Positions 36,709-46,179 of a stretch of DNA of 64,000 nt are shown here, one piece after another (positions within the stretch are counted from its first letter, which is position 1; the number at the start of each line of letters is the position of its first letter). The notes under the pieces were generated by a model. The model was not told the DNA's origin. It did no database searches and saw only the letters and a list, made by a program, of their open reading frames with translations. Source of the stretch: Flavobacteria bacterium MS024-3C (GTDB lineage Bacteria > Bacteroidota > Bacteroidia > Flavobacteriales > Flavobacteriaceae); contig ABVW01000001.1 in the NCBI GenBank assembly GCA_000173115.1, positions 485,384-549,383 of the forward strand. Reading direction: 5' to 3'. Position numbers and translations under genes: made by a program.

Positions 36709-39700
36709 TTAATACGTGATATACAGCCAGCCCTCTATAGCCATTTCTCCATTACCTTTTTTAATAATATAGTAGTAAGACCCAGCTGGGAGCGGACTAT
36801 TTTTAAAGGTGCCTTGCCAGTTGTTTTGGTAGTTGCTAGTGCTAAACACAGGCAGTCCGTTTTTGTCGAACACAGCCACTCTATTGATAGGATATTTTTC
36901 TAGGTTAATGACTTTCCAAAAGCGTTCTGAGCCACTGCTGTTTGGGGTTAATATGCCGGAAACAAAAAGTTCCTCGTCAGGGAAGCCATCATTGCCAATA
37001 TCTGGATCTGCGTTGTCTCCAAGGCCGTCATTGTCTGCGTCTGCCCACTCATTTGGGTCTAATGGAAAGGCGTCGTTTGTGTCTAAATACCCATCATTAT
37101 CATCATCTACCTCAAAGTTATCTCCTAGACCATCTCCATCGGTATCTACCCATTCACGATCATTATCTGGAAATACATCTTGAGTATTGTCATAGCCATC
37201 TCCATCTCTATCAGTATCGATACAATCTGGAATAAGGTCGTTGTCTTGGTCTGCAGGTTTATTAAATCTATCCAATGGATCTGAATCACAGACTAACTCA
37301 TCTAAATCTGTGAAGCCATCATTATCGTCATCATTATCCGCATTGTTTCCAATACCATCTGCGTCTGTGTCTGTCCATTCTGCTGGATCTAATGGGAAAG
37401 CGTCATTTGTATCTAACACTCCATCATTATCGTCGTCCGTGTCTACGCAGTTTGGAATAGTATCTCCATCGCTGTCTAAGGACATAGAAGAAGCTAATAA
37501 AGGATCAGAGCCACAGGCTATCTCGTCTGTGTCTAATTGACCATCTCCATCATCATCCGTGTCTGCGTTGTTTCCAATGCCGTCTGCGTCTGTGTCTAAC
37601 CACTCTGTAGCATCAAGAGGGAAGGCATCGCTTTCATCTAAATACCCATCATTATCATCATCCGTGTCTACGCAGTTAGGAATAAAGTCTGAGTCTGTAT
37701 CTAATGGAGTAGATGTTGCATCAAGAGAATCTGAGCCGCAGGCTATTTCATCTTGATCACTGAACCCATCATTATCATCATCCGTGTCTATGCAATTAGC
37801 AATACCATCATTGTCTGTATCTAGAGGTTTGGAAGAAACTAGTAGAGGATCTGTATCACAAGTGATTTCATCTTGGTCGCTAAAACCATCGTTGTCATCA
37901 TCTGTGTCTGCGTTGTTTCCAATGCCGTCTGCGTCTGTGTCTAACCACTCTGTAGCATCAAGAGGAAAGGCATCACTTTCATCTAAATAATCATCATTAT
38001 CATCATCCGTATCTATACAATTAGCAATACCATCATTATCTGTGTCTAATGGCTTAGAAGAAGCTAGTAGAGGATCTGTATCACAAGTGATTTCATCTTG
38101 GTCGCTAAAACCGTCGTTGTCATCATCTGTGTCTGCATTGTTACCTATACCATCATTGTCTGTGTCTAGCCATTCTGTAGCATCAAGAGGAAAGGCATCA
38201 CTTTCATCTAAATAACTATCATTATCATCATCCGTATCTATACAATTAGCAATACCATCATTGTCTGTGTCTAATGGCTTAGAAGAAGCTAGTAGAGGAT
38301 CTGTATCACAAGTGATTTCATCTTGGTCGCTAAAACCGTCGTTGTCATCATCTGTGTCTAAGCAGTCAGGAATAGTATCTCCATCGCTGTCTAAGGACAT
38401 AGAAGAAGCTAATAAAGGATCAGAGCCACAGGCTATCTCGTCTGTGTCTAATTGACCATCTCCATCATCATCCGTGTCTGCGTTGTTTCCAATGCCGTCT
38501 GCGTCTGTGTCTAACCACTCTGTAGCATCAAGAGGGAAGGCATCATTTGTATCAGAATAATCGTCATTGTCATCATCAAGATCTATACAATCGGCAACAG
38601 TGTCATTATCTGTGTCTATTGGAATTGATGTTGCATCAAGAGAATCTGTACCACAAACAATTTCAACCCAGTCATTAAAACCATCATTATCATCATCAAA
38701 GTCACAAACATCTCCTAAGCCATCTCCGTCAGTATCTAATTGATCTGGGTTGGCTGTCAAAGGACAATTGTCTAATGAATCTAAAATACCATCATTATCA
38801 TCGTCTGTCTCTGCATTATCGCCAATACCGTCTCCGTCTGCATCTCCGCTTTCAGAGGCATCTAAAGGAAAAGCGTCTTCAGAATCAGCAACACCATCAT
38901 TGTCGTCATCCGTGTCTGAAACATCACCTTCTCCATCTCCATCGGTATCTAATTGATTGGCATTAGATACTGTTGGCGCATTGTCACAGGCGTCTCCTAC
39001 GCCGTCCCCATCGGCATCGGCCTGCGAAGCATTGGCCACAGAAGGGCAGTTGTCTATAGAATTATTTATACCGTCCCCGTCGGAGTCTTCGTCTACATCT
39101 GTGATAGAAATGGTGAAGGTTTTGGTGTAAGTGGCCCCCGGGGTATCGGTGGTTTGTACTAGAATTACATAGCTAGCTTTGGTCTCATAATCAAAGACTG
39201 CAGCTGCCTGTAAATTAGCGCCGCTGATCCTGAAATTGCTGTTTTCTGGGTAATTGGTGGTGTCTGTAAGGGTGTAGCTGTGGGTATCTCCACTGTCTGA
39301 ATCTGTCGTGGTAAGTGCGCCAATAGTGACTCCGGAGGCATTGTTTTCCTGTATAGTACTTGCTGTGAGTGTAATGTTTGTAGGAGCAGAATTGGGCAAT
39401 ACAGTTATAGTTAAAACACCTGTGTTGTCTGAAAGGCTTCCGTCTGACACTGTATAGGTGATAGTTTCAGTTCCGTTAAAGTTATTTGCAGGGGTGTAAT
39501 CTACAGATTTATTGTCTGCGTTTATAGCTACTGTTCCACTACCAGAAGTGGTAACGCTTGTTAGGGTTAAAGTGCTTGTTGCAGTGTCTATATCTGTGTC
39601 GTTTAAAACAAGATTAAGACTATTTAATCCTGAGTCTTCAAGTACAATGTAAGCATCTGCTACTGCCACAGGGGGGTCATTTACAGGAGTTACAGTTATA

Positions 39701-42360
39701 GTAAAAACACCTGTGTTGTCTGAAAGACTTCCGTCTGACACAGTATAGCTTACAGTTTCAGTTCCGTTAAAGTTATTTGCAGGGGTGTAATCTACAGATT
39801 TATTGTCTGCGTTTATAGCTACTGCTCCACTACCAGAAGTGGTAACGCTTGTTAGGGTTAAAGTGCTTGTTGCAGTGTCTATATCTGTGTCGTTTAAAAC
39901 AAGATTAAGACTGTTTAATCCTGAGTCTTCAAGTAGAGTGTAAGCATCTGCTACTGCCACAGGGGGGTCATTTACAGGAGTTACAGTTATAGTTAAAACA
40001 CCCGTGTTGTCTGAAAGACTTCCGTCTGACACAGTATAGCTTACAGTTTCAGTTCCGTTAAAGTTATTTGCAGGGGTGTAATCTACAGATTTATTGTCTG
40101 CGTTTATAGCTACTGTTCCACTACCAGAAGTGGTAACGCTTGTTAGGGTTAAAGTGCTTGTTGCAGTGTCTATATCTGTGTCGTTTAAAACAAGATTAAG
40201 ACTGTTTAATCCTGAGTCTTCAAGTACAGTGTAAGCATCTGCTACTGCCACAGGAGGGTCATTGACAGGGGTAATAGTAATAGTTGCAGTTGCGGTATTA
40301 CTATTGCTCAGTTTGTAGGTGAAAGTGTCTGTGCCATTTTCGTTAAGTGTTGGGGTGTAGGTAGCTATATTATTTGACAAGCTCACCGTGCCTTTTGTTG
40401 GATTAGCAACAAGCAAAGTAGTAGATAAAGACCCAATGCCAGTTAATGTGAAAGTAAATGGAGTGTCTTCAGAGGTTGAGTTTGTTGTTTCTGTAATAGT
40501 TATATTTTCCAAAGATGTAGCATCTAAATTGTTATAATTATTTAGAACCTCATCATCAGTAAGTGTCCTGTCATAAATCCGGACAAACTTTATTTTTCCA
40601 TTAAATGCCTCTCCATCAGTGGAGGAGCGATTTCCAATTGTTAGATTGTTATTTGCACTTACATTTAATGCACCTGCATTAGCAAATACACCATCATAAG
40701 ATATGTCACCGTTCCTAAATATTTTTAAATTATTAGCTGTGATATTAGCAACTATTACCCAGTGTTCCCAATTGTCTATAAGATAATCAGCCACTTCTCT
40801 AACATCATTAGAAGCTCCATTGAAACCACCTTTTCTACTACCTAACAAATGCATAGCAGCCCTACGACTACCAAAGCTTGATGAAGGCATCTGATCTATC
40901 ACGTTTTGTGTTTTATACTGACTAGCCATAAAATATGCTTCTAAGGTGTAAGTGTCGTCACCTTCTGTTATGGCTGGATTAAATACTACTTTAGAGGTGC
41001 TTCCATTAAAAGCAAATATTTTATTATCATTATCATAAGTTGCACCAGTTATTGTGCCATTATTCCCAGATTCGCTTAAATCATACCAAACACTGCCTGA
41101 GCCACTATAAGAGTCGCTTTGTGAGGCACTCACATATAGAACAAGTCCGTCTTGTGCAAATGGAGGAGTATAGTTTTGGTTTATGGTAAAGTTAATTTGA
41201 TCACTACCCACATACGTATTACCTAAAATATCTGCTCCTGAAACGGATACTGAAATAGATCCCTCATTGTCAGAAGGAACATCCCATAAATAAGTCCAAA
41301 TTGACGAAGATTCAGTGGCGCTCATTGGAGCACTGTTTACTAATCCGCCAATAGTTATGGTAGGACTTGCCGTCATAGCCTCATTAAATGTGGCTGTTAT
41401 TGTTATATTATTAGCATCTTTCACAATATTGTCCGAATCGGAATCTGTAAGAATGACGGTAGGTGGGGTATTGTCAATATTTAAAATAATACTATTGTTG
41501 TGTGTAGCACCAGAAGTGAATGTGCCAGAAACAGTCGCCGTCACTGCTCCATCGTCACCATCAGGAACTATCCATTCAAACGTCCATAATGTTGGGGTTT
41601 CTGTTGCCGTCATTGTGGCATTTGAAACCAAATTTCCAATAGTTATTAAAGGGGCGTTAGCAGACGTCTCATTTAAAGCAGCAGAAATAGTTATGGTATC
41701 ACTATTCTTAACTCTATTAAAAGGGGCAGAACTTGTTACGATAGACGGCGCGCTGTTAGTTATTTCGCTAGTGTCTATGGAATAGCTTACTTCGCTAGAA
41801 TGTTTCCACTGAACATACAAAGCTTCTCCACCTTGCCATTCTTGATACCTTGCCTTAAAATCATATACAGTTCCAGCGGTAACATTAATGGTGCCCGATC
41901 TCCATGTACCGGCTCCGTGCCCTCCATAATCACTTGCAATTTTTATACCGTCAATAATTACATCACTTCCATCATCAGATCTTACTCGAAATGTATATAC
42001 ACCAGAAAATTCAGGAATAAAAAATCCGTTATATTCAATAGCATAATAATTAGTCCCCCATCGAGTTGTAATACCTCCATTTATGCCTGCGCTAGAATTT
42101 GCTAAAACAGAGCCTGTTGAGTGAATAGTAGTACAGCTATTGTTAGTGTCAAGTATATTGTCAAAACCCACTTTGTTATTAGCGTAATTTGTGTATTGAG
42201 AAGTAGTACCATTTCCACAGTGTGTTTTGTAAGAAATATAATCTAAGTATCCAAGACCCTGTCCAAATGTTTTGAACGCGGACAAAATCAATAATAAAAC
42301 AATTAGTTTCTTTATTAATGAATTTTTTAAGATTAAAACGAGATGTTTTTTAATAAACAT
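36709..42360 (-). CDS. Giant T9SS-exported surface protein (PA14, LamG, cadherin-like and TSP3 repeats, CHU_C-type sorting domain)
   Basis: 1883 residues. In order: signal peptide (1-34); PA14-like domain (about 36-200, NGFFIPEFSGVYTFRVRSDDGSDV); two Ig-like repeats (about 205-395); LamG/concanavalin-like domain (about 397-607); an Ig-like repeat, then three nearly identical 97-residue VCBS/cadherin-like repeats (about 625-990); a cadherin domain (about 990-1089); a long run of thrombospondin type-3 Asp-rich repeats (about 1092-1790, DTDDDNDG pattern) that should bind many Ca2+ ions; and a C-terminal type B T9SS sorting domain (about 1800-1883, AVFDKNGLPVFSTSNYQNNWQGT). It is probably a calcium-stabilised adhesin; the lectin-like domains suggest glycan binding. 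No enzyme motif seen. Confidence 0.9.
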   Translation of the reverse strand: MFIKKHLVLILKNSLIKKLIVLLLILSAFKTFGQGLGYLDYISYKTHCGNGTTSQYTNYANNKVGFDNILDTNNSCTTIHSTGSVLANSSAGINGGITTRWGTNYYAIEYNGFFIPEFSGVYTFRVRSDDGSDVIIDGIKIASDYGGHGAGTWRSGTINVTAGTVYDFKARYQEWQGGEALYVQWKHSSEVSYSIDTSEITNSAPSIVTSSAPFNRVKNSDTITISAALNETSANAPLITIGNLVSNATMTATETPTLWTFEWIVPDGDDGAVTATVSGTFTSGATHNNSIILNIDNTPPTVILTDSDSDNIVKDANNITITATFNEAMTASPTITIGGLVNSAPMSATESSSIWTYLWDVPSDNEGSISVSVSGADILGNTYVGSDQINFTINQNYTPPFAQDGLVLYVSASQSDSYSGSGSVWYDLSESGNNGTITGATYDNDNKIFAFNGSTSKVVFNPAITEGDDTYTLEAYFMASQYKTQNVIDQMPSSSFGSRRAAMHLLGSRKGGFNGASNDVREVADYLIDNWEHWVIVANITANNLKIFRNGDISYDGVFANAGALNVSANNNLTIGNRSSTDGEAFNGKIKFVRIYDRTLTDDEVLNNYNNLDATSLENITITETTNSTSEDTPFTFTLTGIGSLSTTLLVANPTKGTVSLSNNIATYTPTLNENGTDTFTYKLSNSNTATATITITPVNDPPVAVADAYTVLEDSGLNSLNLVLNDTDIDTATSTLTLTSVTTSGSGTVAINADNKSVDYTPANNFNGTETVSYTVSDGSLSDNTGVLTITVTPVNDPPVAVADAYTLLEDSGLNSLNLVLNDTDIDTATSTLTLTSVTTSGSGAVAINADNKSVDYTPANNFNGTETVSYTVSDGSLSDNTGVFTITVTPVNDPPVAVADAYIVLEDSGLNSLNLVLNDTDIDTATSTLTLTSVTTSGSGTVAINADNKSVDYTPANNFNGTETITYTVSDGSLSDNTGVLTITVLPNSAPTNITLTASTIQENNASGVTIGALTTTDSDSGDTHSYTLTDTTNYPENSNFRISGANLQAAAVFDYETKASYVILVQTTDTPGATYTKTFTISITDVDEDSDGDGINNSIDNCPSVANASQADADGDGVGDACDNAPTVSNANQLDTDGDGEGDVSDTDDDNDGVADSEDAFPLDASESGDADGDGIGDNAETDDDNDGILDSLDNCPLTANPDQLDTDGDGLGDVCDFDDDNDGFNDWVEIVCGTDSLDATSIPIDTDNDTVADCIDLDDDNDDYSDTNDAFPLDATEWLDTDADGIGNNADTDDDGDGQLDTDEIACGSDPLLASSMSLDSDGDTIPDCLDTDDDNDGFSDQDEITCDTDPLLASSKPLDTDNDGIANCIDTDDDNDSYLDESDAFPLDATEWLDTDNDGIGNNADTDDDNDGFSDQDEITCDTDPLLASSKPLDTDNDGIANCIDTDDDNDDYLDESDAFPLDATEWLDTDADGIGNNADTDDDNDGFSDQDEITCDTDPLLVSSKPLDTDNDGIANCIDTDDDNDGFSDQDEIACGSDSLDATSTPLDTDSDFIPNCVDTDDDNDGYLDESDAFPLDATEWLDTDADGIGNNADTDDDGDGQLDTDEIACGSDPLLASSMSLDSDGDTIPNCVDTDDDNDGVLDTNDAFPLDPAEWTDTDADGIGNNADNDDDNDGFTDLDELVCDSDPLDRFNKPADQDNDLIPDCIDTDRDGDGYDNTQDVFPDNDREWVDTDGDGLGDNFEVDDDNDGYLDTNDAFPLDPNEWADADNDGLGDNADPDIGNDGFPDEELFVSGILTPNSSGSERFWKVINLEKYPINRVAVFDKNGLPVFSTSNYQNNWQGTFKNSPLPAGSYYYIIKKGNGEMAIEGWLYITY
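37454..37629 (-). repeat. Exact about 176-bp duplicate, copy A (copy B at 38369-38544)
   Basis: By eye the two copies match base for base from GGAATAGTATCTCC to GGGAAGGCATC, 915 bp apart (305 codons, in frame). Identity at third codon positions shows that one copy was made recently from the other by duplication or gene conversion. Confidence 0.85.
38369..38544 (-). repeat. Exact about 176-bp duplicate, copy B (copy A at 37454-37629)
   Basis: Partner of the block at 37454-37629. The sequences diverge immediately outside these limits, so the event is bounded. Confidence 0.85.
39400..40251 (-). repeat. Three tandem 291-bp cadherin-like coding repeats
   Basis: Units at 39961-40251, 39670-39960 and about 39400-39669 (the last slightly shorter) encode 97-residue modules starting VNDPPVAVADAY. 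They differ at only a handful of positions, so the array has been recently amplified or homogenised. Confidence 0.9.
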
Positions 42361-42518
42361 AGTAAGCTTAAGTACAAATTAGATTATCACTAAGACAGCC
42401 CTTATTTTTGGAAAAGCTGGAACTATTTTAATCTCACAAGTTAAATCAATTTTACCAGATCATCCATTTGTAAAATTTAATTGGCAAGTTGTCAGACTAA
42501 TTTTCTATTTTTAGGACA

Positions 42519-43631
42519 ATGTTTTTTATAGTACTAAATCTTATTCTAGCTGTTCTATGTTTTTTGATCATAGGGCATGCTTTTCTATTGTATAAGAAAA
42601 ACAGGCATTTGAATGTTTTTTTTGTGTTAATCCTTTTTTTCGTAGCAGTGCCAAGGGTCTTTATTTTTATAGAGGGCTTGGAGACCAAAGACATCAAAAA
42701 TTCTGTTTTTTGGGACAATTTAAGTCTAGCTTATCTCTACGTAATTGTTTTTCAATGGTACTTTAAAGCACTCTTAAATGATAGGAAACTGCCCCTGATT
42801 AATGGCGTTCAATTGGTTGTGGGATTTTTGATGGTGGCGCTGAGTTATTTGCGTTTGGTTCCATTGTATTGGGACGCTTTTTTCTTTATTGTCTTTGGTG
42901 TATTTGTATTAATAGAAATATTTAGGATTATTAAAGCCCATATAAACACCGCCAATCTTTCTAATGCGGAAGAGCGGGTTTTTGTGCTTTGGTTAAAAAT
43001 TATTTTTGGAGTAGCTGTTTTTATACTTTTTAATAGCTGGGGGATTAGCCTGGTATTTAATGCTGTAGACGCTTCCTATATACGCGCCGCTTACAGACTT
43101 AATTCTTTGGTTTGGTTTGGGGTTTGCTTGTATATTTTATTTAATCCTTTGGTTTTATACGGCGTCACTGCATTGCAGAAGTCTTTACTGAAGCCTAAAT
43201 TAGCAGACTTAAAACTATTGGTGTTGCCGCCTAAGGGTCCCATTCAAGAAGCCGATACCGCTTTACACCAAAGAATTCATTTAAAGATTCCCTTTTATAT
43301 AGCGCGTATTAATGAGCTTGTTCCAAAGAAAAAAGGGACATTAATTAAGGGAAAGGTTTTGACGGGTATTGCAGATTTGCTTCAAGTACCTCAAAGCCAT
43401 ATAAAGTACGCTTTTAAGTACCATTGTACCCTAAGTGTAAAAGAGCATGAGAACTACCTTAAGGTTATGGTAGCCATTGAGTGTATAGAGAAACAGTATC
43501 TAAAGGAGCACACCGTAGCTTCCTTAGCGGAGGTGTGCGGCTTTGCTTCCAGAAGCGCTTTCTATGATAATTTTAAGAAGTTTACGGGAGAAAAAGTAAC
43601 AGAATACACCGGCCAGGCTATGGTGGGTTAG
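42519..43631 (+). CDS. Membrane-anchored AraC-type helix-turn-helix regulator
   Basis: 370 residues. The N-terminal part (about 1-225) has six or seven hydrophobic helices with short loops; the C-terminal 100 residues form an AraC DNA-binding domain (VMVAIECIEKQYLKEHTVASLAEVCGFASRSAFYDNFKKFTGEKV). This layout recurs in Bacteroidota regulators thought to sense a signal in the membrane. It is divergent from the giant surface protein (158-bp gap), so it may control that gene; this is inference. Confidence 0.82.
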   Translation: MFFIVLNLILAVLCFLIIGHAFLLYKKNRHLNVFFVLILFFVAVPRVFIFIEGLETKDIKNSVFWDNLSLAYLYVIVFQWYFKALLNDRKLPLINGVQLVVGFLMVALSYLRLVPLYWDAFFFIVFGVFVLIEIFRIIKAHINTANLSNAEERVFVLWLKIIFGVAVFILFNSWGISLVFNAVDASYIRAAYRLNSLVWFGVCLYILFNPLVLYGVTALQKSLLKPKLADLKLLVLPPKGPIQEADTALHQRIHLKIPFYIARINELVPKKKGTLIKGKVLTGIADLLQVPQSHIKYAFKYHCTLSVKEHENYLKVMVAIECIEKQYLKEHTVASLAEVCGFASRSAFYDNFKKFTGEKVTEYTGQAMVG

Positions 43632-43638
43632 GGTGTAT

Positions 43639-44157
43639 TTATTTTTTTTGCTTGTAAAGGGGCACTGCAGAGCAGGCTTCTCCGTACATGACGCTTTTGG
43701 CTACTTTTTGTAGGGCGGTCATGGCCCAGAGGTAGGCGTTTTTGGGAACGGGTTTTTGACTACAGCCTTTAATAATGACGGCTTTGTCTTGGTAGGGAGT
43801 CCAGTCTATTTGGGCCATGGCGGTCTGGTAGAGGTGGCTTTCCAGCGCCTCAAGATCTCCTACGACCACTGAGCTTGTAAAGGGACCTAATTGGGCTGTA
43901 ACGAGTATGTAGGCCCAAGCAGGAATTATGGCGTCTGTGCTGCAAAATAGGGCCAGGTGTTGGCCTTGGTATTGGGACCAATCATGGGCTTTTAAAGCGG
44001 CCCTAAAGTCTTTTTCTCTGAGTATAAAACCCTCGTGCAACCACTGGCTTAGGTCCAAAGTAGTCCTTTGGCCAATGGGGTAGTGGTCCTCTAAATTAAA
44101 GGTTTCTAGGGCGCTGTTGGCTACCCTATTTTCAATAGAAAAGTCTTCTGATTGCAT
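43639..44157 (-). CDS. DUF2480 family protein of the SUF cluster
   Basis: 172 residues, no signal peptide or membrane segment. The sequence (VANSALETFNLEDHYPIGQRTTLDLSQWLHEGFILREKDFR, with VIIKGCSQKPVPKNAYLWA near the end) matches DUF2480, a small Bacteroidota family that recurs at the end of suf operons. A role in Fe-S assembly is inferred from context only; a conserved Cys is present in KGCSQK. It lies 36 bp after the DUF59 gene. Confidence 0.8.
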   Translation of the reverse strand: MQSEDFSIENRVANSALETFNLEDHYPIGQRTTLDLSQWLHEGFILREKDFRAALKAHDWSQYQGQHLALFCSTDAIIPAWAYILVTAQLGPFTSSVVVGDLEALESHLYQTAMAQIDWTPYQDKAVIIKGCSQKPVPKNAYLWAMTALQKVAKSVMYGEACSAVPLYKQKK

Positions 44158-44193
44158 GGTATATAGCGCTTTAGGCCTTAAGGCCGATGCTTC

Positions 44194-44514
44194 TTACAGC
44201 ATGCCCAGCTCCAGCTTGGCTGCTTCACTCATAAGTTCTTGGGTCCATGGTGGGTCAAAGGTAATTTCTACTTCTGCGTCTTTCACCGCGTCTATAGATT
44301 TCACTTTCTCTTCCACTTCTACCGGAAGGGTTTCTGCCACAGGACAATTGGGCGAGGTAAGGGTCATGAGGATCTTCACTTCGTTGTCTTCATTAACTAG
44401 TACGTCGTAAATGAGTCCCAGTTCGTATATATCTACAGGGATTTCCGGATCGTAGATGGTTTTAATGACTCCTACAATTTGTTCCCCTAATGCCACATCT
44501 TTTGATTCTTCCAT
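44194..44514 (-). CDS. DUF59/MIP18-type SUF system protein (SufT-like)
   Basis: 106 residues. The pattern VIKTIYDPEIPVDIYELGLIYDV, LTSPNCPVAETLP and ITFDPPWTQELMS is the DUF59/MIP18 family, whose members help mature Fe-S proteins; the Cys in SPNCP is the conserved reactive one. It lies between sufE and the DUF2480 gene. Confidence 0.92.
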   Translation of the reverse strand: MEESKDVALGEQIVGVIKTIYDPEIPVDIYELGLIYDVLVNEDNEVKILMTLTSPNCPVAETLPVEVEEKVKSIDAVKDAEVEITFDPPWTQELMSEAAKLELGML

Positions 44515-44526
44515 AGCTGCTATTTT

Positions 44527-44961
44527 TTAGGCGTCTTTTACCTGTGTTTGATACGCCACCGCGTATAATTTTATTTGTTTGATCATGCTCACTAGGCCGT
44601 TGGCTCTCGTGGCAGATAAATGTTCTTTTAGGCCAATCTCATCTATAAAATCTGTGCTGGCGTCTAAAATGTCCATGGGTTTTTGATTGGAGAAGGCGCG
44701 TATGAGAATGGCAATAATACCTTTGGTAATAATGGCGTCTGAGTCTGCAGTAAACATCAATTTGTTGTCTTCTAGCGCCGCATGAACCCACACTTTGGAC
44801 TGACATCCTTTAATAATGTGGTCCTCGTTTTTAAATTCAGGGTCAATGAGCGGCAAGGATTTTCCTAAAGAGATCATATGCTCATAACGCTGCATCCAAT
44901 CTTCAAAAAAGGCAAATTCTTCTACAATCTCGTCTTGAATGTCTTTGATAGGTGCTAACAT
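44527..44961 (-). CDS. sufE: Cysteine desulfuration protein SufE
   Basis: 144 residues. The persulfide-accepting Cys is in IIKGCQSKVWV. SufE takes sulfur from SufS and passes it to the SufBCD scaffold. Its start overlaps the sufS stop by 7 bp. Confidence 0.95.
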   Translation of the reverse strand: MLAPIKDIQDEIVEEFAFFEDWMQRYEHMISLGKSLPLIDPEFKNEDHIIKGCQSKVWVHAALEDNKLMFTADSDAIITKGIIAILIRAFSNQKPMDILDASTDFIDEIGLKEHLSATRANGLVSMIKQIKLYAVAYQTQVKDA

Positions 44962-46175
44962 AACATGTCTTTTGCTTTTTGAACCCCTGCTACCAGGTGG
45001 TCTATTTCTTCAAAGGTATTGTAAAAACTAAAACTAGCGCGAACCGTTCCCGGAATGCTGTAATAATCCATAATAGGTTGGGCGCAGTGGTGTCCGGTTC
45101 TCACGGCAATACCCATCTGGTCTAAAATGCTCCCAATGTCATAAGGGTGCAGTCCTTTTATGTTAAAAGAGACCACGGCGGTTTTTTCTGCTGCTGTACC
45201 ATATATTTCTAGGCCTTCAATTCCGAGCAATGCTTTGGTGGCGTAGACCAATAATTCTTGTTCGTAGGCAGCTATCTTGTCAAAGCCAATCCCGTGCATA
45301 TAATCTAGTGCCGCACCAAAAGCAATACCGCCAGAGATATTTGGGGTACCTGCTTCAAATTTATGGGGCAGTCCGGCATAGGTGGTTTTTTCAAAACTTA
45401 CCGTGGCAATCATTTCCCCACCCCCTTGGTAAGGGGGTAGTTTTTCTAGCCATTTTTCTTTTCCATAGAGCATACCTACTCCGGTTGGGCCGCAAATTTT
45501 ATGGGCAGAGACCACATAGAAATCTACGTCTAAGGCCTGAACGTCTGCTTGAATATGGGGGGCGGCTTGCGCGCCGTCTATTAAGACGGCCGCACCCACT
45601 GCGTGGGCCGCGCCAATGATTTCTTGAATAGGATTCACGGTGCCTAGTGCATTAGAGACATGGTTGCAAAACACCAATTTAGTGGCTGGAGAAATCATGG
45701 CGTGAAAAGCCGCCATGTCTAGCGTTCCATCTATTAACATAGGAATCACCTTGAGCACTGCACCTGTTTTTTCTGCCGCCATTTGCCAAGGCACAATGTT
45801 GGAGTGGTGTTCTAGTGCGGAGACCAATAGTTCATCGCCCGCTTTTAAAAGGGCTTCAAAACCGCTGGCCACAATATTAATACTGTGGGTGGTTCCCGCC
45901 GTGAGAATGACCTCATAGGCATGGGCTGCATTAAAGTGTTTTTGCACCTTAATTCTGGCCTGCTCATAAGCGTCTGTAGCTTCTTGAGACAGGCTGTGCA
46001 CCCCACGGTGAATATTGGCATTGTAGTAACTGTAGTAATGGGTAATGGCCTCAATGACCGCCAAAGGCGTCTGTGACGTAGCGGCATTGTCCAAATATAC
46101 CAAGTCCTGCCCATGTACTTTTCTAGAAAGAATGGGAAAGTCTTTTCTAATGGCTGCAACGTCTAATGTAGGCAT
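44955..46175 (-). CDS. sufS: Cysteine desulfurase SufS
   Basis: 406 residues from the ATG at 46175; a TTG at 46196 would overlap sufD. The PLP lysine is in SAHKICGPTGVG and the mobile-loop catalytic Cys in RTGHHCAQP, typical of group II desulfurases. It releases sulfur from cysteine for cluster building, with SufE as acceptor. Confidence 0.96.
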   Translation of the reverse strand: MPTLDVAAIRKDFPILSRKVHGQDLVYLDNAATSQTPLAVIEAITHYYSYYNANIHRGVHSLSQEATDAYEQARIKVQKHFNAAHAYEVILTAGTTHSINIVASGFEALLKAGDELLVSALEHHSNIVPWQMAAEKTGAVLKVIPMLIDGTLDMAAFHAMISPATKLVFCNHVSNALGTVNPIQEIIGAAHAVGAAVLIDGAQAAPHIQADVQALDVDFYVVSAHKICGPTGVGMLYGKEKWLEKLPPYQGGGEMIATVSFEKTTYAGLPHKFEAGTPNISGGIAFGAALDYMHGIGFDKIAAYEQELLVYATKALLGIEGLEIYGTAAEKTAVVSFNIKGLHPYDIGSILDQMGIAVRTGHHCAQPIMDYYSIPGTVRASFSFYNTFEEIDHLVAGVQKAKDMLC

Positions 46176-46179
46176 GTTT

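Larger units (their letters stand above)
37000..39085 (-). repeat. Thrombospondin type-3 coding repeat region
   Basis: About 2.1 kb of DNA coding for Asp-rich TSP3 units of 12-25 residues, arranged in higher-order blocks. Blocks such as the one coding GNNADTDDD followed by a CD/CG-S-DPLLAS segment recur at least four times. The strand bias is extreme (few G on the plus strand), and the antisense frames are Ser-rich as a result. Confidence 0.9.

Noticed and set aside
36695..36710. Short AAAAGC-GGAA-GCTTTT hairpin between hflX and the giant gene
   Set aside because: The six-base stem is too weak to call a terminator with confidence, though it is in the right place.
37241..38966. Plus-strand Ser-rich frames opposite the TSP3 repeats
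   Set aside because: They are shadows of the Asp-rich codons on the minus strand, which are in frame with a 1883-residue protein with clear domains.
37000..39085. Regular repeats considered as a CRISPR array
   Set aside because: The units are in-frame coding repeats of varying length without constant spacers, and no cas gene is nearby.
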